Origin: Phytohabitans maris
GTDB lineage: Bacteria > Actinomycetota > Actinomycetes > Mycobacteriales > Micromonosporaceae
Direction: 5' to 3'
NCBI RefSeq assembly: GCF_031085175.1
Contig: NZ_JAVHUY010000055.1
Coordinates: 1 to 64,000, forward strand
DNA length: 64,000 nucleotides
Of this stretch, positions 59,501 through 64,000 are shown piece after piece; the first letter of the stretch is position 1, and each line of letters starts with the position of its first letter. A program made the position numbers and the translations under genes. Below the pieces are notes generated by a model. That model made no database searches. It saw only the letters and a list, made by a program, of their open reading frames with translations, and had not been told where the DNA came from.

Positions 59501-61013
59501 CATGCCGTACCTGCGCGACCACTGCTTCTTCGTACAGCCCGAGGACTGGCCGGACATGGCCGACCGCTGGCCGGTAGTGCCCGCGACCACGGTCGTCCAG
59601 CACATGATGGACGCCGCCGAGCGGGCCGCACCCGGGCAGCGCGCGGTCGCCGTGCGGGACGCCCGGTTCAACCGCTGGATCATCGCCGCGCCGCCGCAGG
59701 ACATCGCCATCACCGTGACGCCGGCCGGACCGGGGCGGATGTCCGTCCAGTTCGGACCGTACGCCCGCGCCACGGTCGAGGTCGCCCCGGAGTATCCGGC
59801 GGACCGGCCCGAGCCCTGGCGGCACGACCCGGCCACCGAACGGCCGACACCGGTCAGCGCCGCCGAGATGTACGCGGACCGGCTGATGTTCCACGGCCCG
59901 CTCTTCCAGGCCGTCACCACCGTGCACGCGCTCGGCGAGCGGCACGCCCGCGGCCTGCTCACCACCCCCACGCCGCCCGGGGCCCTGCTCGACAACGCCC
60001 TGCAGCTGATCGGCAACTGGCTCGTCGCCACCCAGCCGTCCCGGACCGTCGCGCTCCCGGTCGGCCTCGGCCACGTACGGTTCTTCGGCCCGGCGCCGGC
60101 CGCCGGCACCCCGGTCGAGTGCGTGGCCCGGGTCGGGTCGATCGACGACACGCAGATCGTCGCCGCCGCGCAGCTCATGGTCGGCGGGCGGGTGTGGGCG
60201 CAGATCGACGGCGTGCTCGACCGGCGGTTCGACAGCCACCACACCGCCAAGCCGGCCGAGCGCTTCCCGGAACGCCATCCGATGTCGCTGCGGCAGCCGG
60301 AGGGCTGGGCGATGGCGTTCGACTGCTGGACCGACCTGGTCACCCAGGGCATGGCGGCACGCGCCGTCCTCGGCAACACCCGGTACGCCGACTACGAGCG
60401 GCAGCCGCCCGGACAGCGCAAGGGGTGGCTGCTGGGGCGGATCGCCGCCAAGGACGCGGTCCGGTTCCGGCTGTGGGAGGACGGCCACGAGAACGTCTAC
60501 CCGATCGAGCTGACCGTGACGAACGACCCGGACGGGCGGCCCCGGCTGCTCACCTCGCCGATGCGCGACTACCGCGCCTGCGACGTCTCCCTGGCGCACA
60601 CCGGCGAGATCGGCGTGGCGATCGCCAAGGCGCGCGAGCCGGCTACGCCGGACGACGCTCCGGGCGTGGGGATCGACGTCGCCGAGATCATCGAGCGCCC
60701 GCCCAGCACCGTCGACTTCGCACTGTCCGAAAGGGAAAGGGCGCTCCTCTCCTCCCTAGGCGGTGATGCCACCGAGTGGTTCGCCCGCTTCTGGACCGCC
60801 AAGGAAGCCGCCGGGAAGGCCGAGGGCACCGGGCTCGCCGGCAACCCGCGCCGGTTGGCCGTGGTGGCGGCCACGCCGGACGTACTCACCGTAGAGGTCT
60901 CCGGCCGCACCTACCGTGTCGGTCATCGCATCGTGCACAACCCCGACGACCTGCCGCCGCGGCGGTACGCCGTCGGCTGGACATGGGGGCCCCTGCCTAC
61001 CGGCGGGGCGTAG
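56520..61013 (+). CDS. Iterative polyketide synthase: KS-AT-DH with C-terminal phosphopantetheinyl transferase
   Basis: The 1497-residue protein has a ketosynthase (about 8-460; Cys212 in VDGACASS, EAHGTATPTGD, SMIGHTMPA), an acyltransferase (about 570-870; Ser643 in GYSLGEW), a double-hotdog dehydratase (about 980-1270; His1001 in LRDHCFF and Asp1158 in LLDNALQ) and a phosphopantetheinyl transferase at the end (Asp1386 in GVGIDVAE; WTAKEAAGK with Lys1428 and Glu1429). It therefore adds the dehydration step to the first synthase and can prime the ACPs itself. The GTG at 56520, seven bases after the previous stop with TGAGG upstream, fits better than frames starting inside the previous gene. 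The KS sequence is more divergent than that of the first protein. Confidence 0.9.
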   Translation: MTATTGHQVAIVGMAALMPSAGTLEQYWRNLVDGVDAISDVPPHRWDPAFYEPDEAHRPDRLYCRRGGFVDDLATFDPLRFGIMPASVGDVEPDQLIALKVAAAAIDDAGGPERMPAGDRVGVILGRGGTLSPAQARYATRVRVPTQLVQVLREVLPDVDPDRIDLVRRRFEERLGRHQPEGTIGIVPNLAASRIANRLNLRGPAYTVDGACASSLLAVDQAIAELNGGRLDAVLAGGVHHTHDISFWSVFSQLGALSRRGEIRPFDAGADGLLIGEGTGIVVLKRLADAARDGDRVYAVIRGSGTSSDGRAASMFNPATAGQVLAIRRAWAAAGLDPTAPDALGLLEAHGTATPTGDAAELTTVAEVFGPHRGDARPVIGSVKSMIGHTMPAAGAAGLIKAALAVHHGVLLPTLHCDAPRPELAQTRFAPIPSAQPWESDGPRRAGVNAFGFGGINAHLVLEQAPDTVDAYTAGPGVPTRAVAVDQPDEVLWLAAPDPAALARLLDGDGAAVRAAGIAGNGAAGTAGGCRLGVVGPDERRLAVARRAVAAGAPWRGARDVWFSPRPLLAGPAAGRLAFVFPGLETEFEPRTRDVAARFRLADRDWTAMDLGRHGAGVIEVGKLLDQALGHLGVRPDAVAGYSLGEWAAAATTGQVSASSMDEFLTLFDAASVEVSGYAFAVAGAPAQRITPLLDEYPGVVLSHDNTPSQCVVNGPESEVDRLVQALRARNVLCQKLPFRSAFHTPRFATGLRAIGDALRRSEVRPPRVPVWSATVAAPFPTEPERVQELFVRHMLEPVRFRALVTAMYDAGVRVFLQVGTGQLASLIGDNLRGRDHLAMPVNVPHRAGLNQLRRVATALWVEGGTPDLAALDPAPATARPARKGPVVKLDLGGSLVSLGDGAGDLLGHDSPPVPAAPRRPEPVPGAALSTLDRLAGQSSAAAELAALLRDTAGSAVTVLQAAARPPAAPVRPAPRPPAPPQPYRTVLRASLETMPYLRDHCFFVQPEDWPDMADRWPVVPATTVVQHMMDAAERAAPGQRAVAVRDARFNRWIIAAPPQDIAITVTPAGPGRMSVQFGPYARATVEVAPEYPADRPEPWRHDPATERPTPVSAAEMYADRLMFHGPLFQAVTTVHALGERHARGLLTTPTPPGALLDNALQLIGNWLVATQPSRTVALPVGLGHVRFFGPAPAAGTPVECVARVGSIDDTQIVAAAQLMVGGRVWAQIDGVLDRRFDSHHTAKPAERFPERHPMSLRQPEGWAMAFDCWTDLVTQGMAARAVLGNTRYADYERQPPGQRKGWLLGRIAAKDAVRFRLWEDGHENVYPIELTVTNDPDGRPRLLTSPMRDYRACDVSLAHTGEIGVAIAKAREPATPDDAPGVGIDVAEIIERPPSTVDFALSERERALLSSLGGDATEWFARFWTAKEAAGKAEGTGLAGNPRRLAVVAATPDVLTVEVSGRTYRVGHRIVHNPDDLPPRRYAVGWTWGPLPTGGA

Positions 61014-61029
61014 CAGAAGGGAACAGCAC

Positions 61030-61332
61030 ATGGGTGTGGAGGAGGGCGACATCCTCGCGGAGGTCGCCAACATGCTACGGGCCGTCCTCGGCGAGGCCGC
61101 CGACGAGGACATCACGATGGACACCACGTTCCGGCACGACCTGGAGATGGAGAGCATCGACATCGTCGCGCTCGCCGGCCGGCTCCAGGCGCGCTACGGC
61201 GACGCGGTAAACCTCGCGCAGTTCGTCGCCGCCCTCGACCTGGAGTCGGTGCGCGACCTGCGGGTCGGGCAGCTCGTCGCGTTCATCGCCGGCGCGCTCC
61301 CGGAAGCCGACCCGGACAAGGTGCCGGCGTGA
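61030..61332 (+). CDS. Free-standing acyl carrier protein
   Basis: The 100-residue protein is a four-helix carrier with the attachment Ser42 in HDLEMESIDIVALA and the second-half motif VRDLRVGQLVAFI. It starts 16 bases after the synthase with AAGGGA upstream, and its stop overlaps the hydrolase start (GTGA). A discrete ACP after two large synthases may carry the finished chain to the hydrolase/sulfotransferase or load the starter. Confidence 0.9.
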   Translation: MGVEEGDILAEVANMLRAVLGEAADEDITMDTTFRHDLEMESIDIVALAGRLQARYGDAVNLAQFVAALDLESVRDLRVGQLVAFIAGALPEADPDKVPA

Positions 61333-62078
61333 ACACCGTACGGGCCAACGGGATCGCGGTACACGTGGCACAACTGCCGCCCGCCGGCGACGAACCAGCG
61401 CCGCCCACCGCCGTGATGATCCACGGCATGGCCGGAGACACGCTGGCGAGCTGGTACTTCACGCTCGCCAAACCGGTCTCCGACGCGGGGCTGCGAGTCG
61501 TCGCGTACGACCTGCGCGGGCACGGGCACACCGAGCGGCCGCTCACCGGGTACACATTGGACGACTTCGTCGACGACCTGGACGCGTTGCTTGACGCGAT
61601 CGGCGTCACCGGCCCGGTGCACCTGCTCGGCAACTCCTTCGGCGGCACGATCGCGTTCGCGTACGCGATCCGCCGGCCGGAGGCGGTCGCCACGGTCACC
61701 ACCATCGAATCCTCCCCGCCCACCCCCGCCTGGTTTCACCGCGTCGCGTACCGGTTGAGCCAAGCCGGCCAACCCGGCCGCCGGCTGGCCGCGGCCCGCG
61801 AGTTCGTCGGCGCGACCAGTGTGGCCCGGGAGCTGCCGGCCAGCCGCCTGCCCGGCGACGCGCTGATCGCCGCCATCACCTGCCCGGTCCTCTGCGTCTA
61901 CGGCGGGCACTCCCGGGTCGGCGAGCTAGCGCCGGACATCCGGCGGCTGCTGCCCCACGCCGACGTCGTGGTCGTACCCGGTGAACGGCACTCGCTCCTC
62001 GTCGACCGGCCGGAGACTGTGCGCGAGGTCGTGCTGCCCTGGCTGCTCCGGCATTGCGCGAAGGAGGTTGTGCGATGA
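61329..62078 (+). CDS. Alpha/beta hydrolase, possible chain-releasing thioesterase
   Basis: The 249-residue protein has an oxyanion stretch MIHGMAGDTLASW near 30, nucleophile Ser103 in LLGNSFGGTIAFAYA and a C-terminal His in PGERHSLLVDRPE near 223. The usual catalytic Asp position after strand 6 reads CVYGGHSRVGE, where Ser stands in place of Asp. It overlaps the ACP and sulfotransferase genes and so probably handles the synthase product. Release of the acyl chain as a type II or standalone thioesterase is likely; some such proteins instead catalyse esterification or cyclisation. Confidence 0.82.
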   Translation: MNTVRANGIAVHVAQLPPAGDEPAPPTAVMIHGMAGDTLASWYFTLAKPVSDAGLRVVAYDLRGHGHTERPLTGYTLDDFVDDLDALLDAIGVTGPVHLLGNSFGGTIAFAYAIRRPEAVATVTTIESSPPTPAWFHRVAYRLSQAGQPGRRLAAAREFVGATSVARELPASRLPGDALIAAITCPVLCVYGGHSRVGELAPDIRRLLPHADVVVVPGERHSLLVDRPETVREVVLPWLLRHCAKEVVR

Positions 62079-63016
62079 ACGGCGTGCCCGGCCGCGCGAT
62101 CATCATCAGCACCGGCCGATGTGGATCGACGCTCCTCTCCGACCTGCTGCATGAGGACTCCGGCACGCTGTCGGTCCAGGAGTTCTTCATGACGGCCGCG
62201 CTGCTCGCGCCGGACGACGACGTGCTCTCCGGCGCCGACTACTGGACGCTGCTCAGCAGCCCCAAGCCCGACCTGTCGACGCTCTTCCGGATCGGCATGC
62301 CGCCGAAGGAGGTGCACTACCCGAGCGACGGGCGTTGGGGCGGCGACCTGACCCGGCTGCCGTGGATCCTCGCCATCACACTCTCGAAGCTCACCCCCGA
62401 CCCGGACCGGCTCTTCGACGCGCTCGCCGAGCACGTGCCGGCGTTTCCCCGCCAGCGGGTCTCCCGGCACCACGAGTCGTTCCTGGACCTGCTCAGCACG
62501 CTCGGCCGCAAGCGGCGCTGGGTGGAGCGGTCCGGCGGGTCCAGCTACGTGGCGCCGTACCTGCTGCGCCACTACCGCGACGCGAAGGTCGTGTACCTGA
62601 CCCGAAACTGGGAGGACACCGCGCAGTCGATGAGCCGGCACCCCTCGTTCCAGCTCATCCAGCTGCGCGTGGAGTCGCTCGGCGCGCACGGCCTGGACCC
62701 GTTCCGGGTCACGCCGGACACGGCCGTTCCCGAAGCCCTCGAACGCTACCTGCCCGACCGGTTGACCGCCGACACGCTACGCGAGCGGGGCCGCGACGTG
62801 CGCCGGTACCTCGGGCTGTGCGCCTTCATGACCGCGCAGGCGGAGCAGGCGCTCGGCGACGCCCGGCTGGAGCACCTGCTGACGATGCGCTACGAGGACC
62901 TCGTCGAGGCGCCCGTGGCCGAGCTGACCCGGCTGGGGCGGTTCCTGGATCTCGAAGACCCCGACGGGTGGGCGGCGAGGGTGGCCGGCCGCGTCGGTGT
63001 GCCCGTACGCGCTTAG
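62075..63016 (+). CDS. PAPS-dependent sulfotransferase family protein
   Basis: The 313-residue protein begins with the 5'-phosphosulfate loop AIIISTGRCGSTLLSDLL (core TGRCGSTLL near 12) and has the 3'-phosphate-binding region KVVYLTRNWEDTAQSM near 178, with the conserved Arg. It lacks a signal peptide. Sulfotransferases next to polyketide synthases can sulfonate a beta-hydroxyl before decarboxylative release to a terminal alkene, or add a sulfate to the final lipid. AAGGAGG seven bases before the ATG. It is the last coupled gene of the cluster visible here. Confidence 0.88.
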   Translation: MNGVPGRAIIISTGRCGSTLLSDLLHEDSGTLSVQEFFMTAALLAPDDDVLSGADYWTLLSSPKPDLSTLFRIGMPPKEVHYPSDGRWGGDLTRLPWILAITLSKLTPDPDRLFDALAEHVPAFPRQRVSRHHESFLDLLSTLGRKRRWVERSGGSSYVAPYLLRHYRDAKVVYLTRNWEDTAQSMSRHPSFQLIQLRVESLGAHGLDPFRVTPDTAVPEALERYLPDRLTADTLRERGRDVRRYLGLCAFMTAQAEQALGDARLEHLLTMRYEDLVEAPVAELTRLGRFLDLEDPDGWAARVAGRVGVPVRA

Positions 63017-63029
63017 GAGAGGACGTTCC

Positions 63030-64000
63030 TTGAGGAGATTGCTCGCCGCCGTCGCGACCGCGCTGGTGGTCACGCCGCTCACCGCCGCGCCCGCCGCCGC
63101 GGGCCGTCCGCCCGAGTTCCGGTACGAGCTGCTCGCGAAAGCCCAGCCGGACGAGTGCTTCAACGGCGTCGGCCAGCCATATCCGGCCGGACCGCCCTGT
63201 GCCGAGGGTCAGTCCAAAGTAAACCAGGCGTACGTGTGGGGCATCACGCTCACCGGCAACCGGCTGTGGTTCGGCACCGGCGCCAACCTGCACTGCCTCA
63301 CCAGCGGGCGGACGCTTGACGCCCGGGAGCCGTCCCTGAACGACGACTGGGTCTGCGAGTACGGCGAGAGCCAGATCGCCAAGCGAAACCCGAACCTGCC
63401 GCCGTACCTCGGCGACCACCGCATGCCCCGGCTCTACACGTACGACGTACGCTCCCGGACCCTGACCGAGAAGACCGCGGCGGTGACCGCGTCCCCCGCC
63501 GGGCTGCAGCTCCTGCAGGGCACCGCCGGCATCCGGGCCGCCGGCTCCCACCAGGGCGTGGTGTTCTTCGCCGGCCCGGGGATCAACGCCACGATGAACA
63601 TGTTCGCCTTCGACGCGGACACTGGCGCGTTCCTCGGTGCCCGAAACTTCGCCGAGTACGGCAACATCCGGCATTTCCTGGTGAGCGGTGGCGTGCTGTA
63701 CACCGGCGTCGGGGTCGGCGGCAACGGCGGCGAGGGTGGGCACGTGCTGCGCTGGACCGGCAGCAAGGCCGACCCGTTCGCGTTCGTGACGGTCGCCGAC
63801 CTGCCCGCCCAGCCAGCGGACCTGGCTGTCCACGATGGACGGGTGTTCGTCAGCACCTGGCCGGGCGCGGCCTCCTCGGGCGCGGCCGACGCCGACCCGG
63901 CGCCGGCGCCGAGCCCGCTCGCGAGCGTGTGGATGAGCCCGCCGCTGTCGGCCGGCGAGCCGGGCCTCAACCCCGCGGACGCCGGTGGGTGGACGCAGGT
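63030..64000 (+). CDS. Secreted protein, probable beta-propeller-like, 3' end missing
   Basis: The visible 323 residues begin with a TTG start (GGAGAGGA six bases upstream) and a Sec signal peptide RRLLAAVATALVVTPLTAAPAAA, probably cleaved after Ala-Ala-Ala near residue 24. The mature part has repeated short beta-rich blocks such as VWGITLTGNRLWFGTGANLHCL, GVVFFAGPG, MFAFDADTG and DLAVHDGRVFVSTW, like propeller blades, and several Cys. It lies 13 bases after the sulfotransferase gene but may be a separate unit. I do not recognise the family, and the C-terminus is outside the window. Confidence 0.75.
   Translation, partial: MRRLLAAVATALVVTPLTAAPAAAGRPPEFRYELLAKAQPDECFNGVGQPYPAGPPCAEGQSKVNQAYVWGITLTGNRLWFGTGANLHCLTSGRTLDAREPSLNDDWVCEYGESQIAKRNPNLPPYLGDHRMPRLYTYDVRSRTLTEKTAAVTASPAGLQLLQGTAGIRAAGSHQGVVFFAGPGINATMNMFAFDADTGAFLGARNFAEYGNIRHFLVSGGVLYTGVGVGGNGGEGGHVLRWTGSKADPFAFVTVADLPAQPADLAVHDGRVFVSTWPGAASSGAADADPAPAPSPLASVWMSPPLSAGEPGLNPADAGGWTQ

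Noticed and set aside
56370-60599. A 1409-codon open frame antisense to the second synthase
   Set aside because: Same cause: no recognisable domain, no ribosome site, and the plus-strand frame has KS, AT, DH and PPTase motifs.
1-64000. CRISPR arrays, tRNA or rRNA genes, transposases, integrases or phage genes
   Set aside because: No regularly spaced repeats, no cloverleaf with a CCA-type end and no recombinase motifs were found by reading both strands; a profile search could still detect a missed small RNA.

Overview
The window is very GC-rich DNA with many GTG and TTG starts and long runs of genes that overlap by 1 to 4 bases. This is typical of an actinomycete; I infer Micromonosporaceae from the overall style, but no rRNA or other marker gene is present to prove it. 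No tRNA, rRNA, CRISPR array, transposase or phage gene was seen. Most of the window is catabolic, and the last quarter is a polyketide/lipid synthase cluster.

Positions 1-12738: the end of a Bax inhibitor-1/YccA membrane protein gene, then a minus-strand operon reading from an M24 metallopeptidase-like enzyme through a two-domain PEP-utilising protein, an ABC importer of the nitrate/sulfonate type, an ACMSD-like amidohydrolase, a 2-hydroxyacid dehydrogenase, two Gfo/Idh/MocA dehydrogenases and a FAH-family hydrolase. A divergent XRE-cupin regulator probably controls it. The substrate is unknown.

Positions 12776-37829: an LCP cell-wall ligase, a decayed GlsB/YeaQ gene, and then a large carbohydrate region held together by one operator. 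Copies of a 14-bp LacI-type site close to TTGACACGTTTCAA stand before an alpha-L-rhamnosidase (GH78), before an operon with a Tm-1-like/UPF0261 protein, a PEP-hydrolase-family TIM barrel, two cupins and an epimerase, before a sugar ABC transporter with an aldo/keto reductase and a GH2 glycosidase, before an SDR with a CMD protein, and before a DhaK-RpiB-TpiA-TIM barrel-PGDH_C operon that ends in the lacI gene. The last operon matches the known D-apionate route: ApnO, OiaC, LerK, LerI and DerI convert apionate through L-erythrulose to D-erythrose 4-phosphate. I infer a regulon for apiose- and rhamnose-bearing plant glycans or glycosides, in which SDR plus SMP-30 lactonase may supply apionate and the UPF0261/TIM pair may be an undescribed branch.

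Positions 37848-49230: one long minus-strand operon with two RutA-like flavin monooxygenases, two RidA/RutC-like proteins, a RutF-like flavin reductase, an FMN reductase, an esterase-type hydrolase and a complete dipeptide-type ABC importer, led by a GntR/FCD regulator. It looks like uptake and oxidative opening of an N-heterocycle or amide, related to but distinct from the Rut uracil pathway.

Positions 49766-64000: a PUFA-synthase-like iterative system. The first protein has two PfaD-like flavin barrels fused ahead of KS-AT-ACP-KR; the second is KS-AT-DH with a C-terminal phosphopantetheinyl transferase. A free ACP, an alpha/beta hydrolase and a PAPS sulfotransferase follow with overlapping genes, then a secreted protein that runs off the end. 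The fused PfaD domains and the hydrolase/sulfotransferase ending make this the best candidate for an undescribed lipid pathway.
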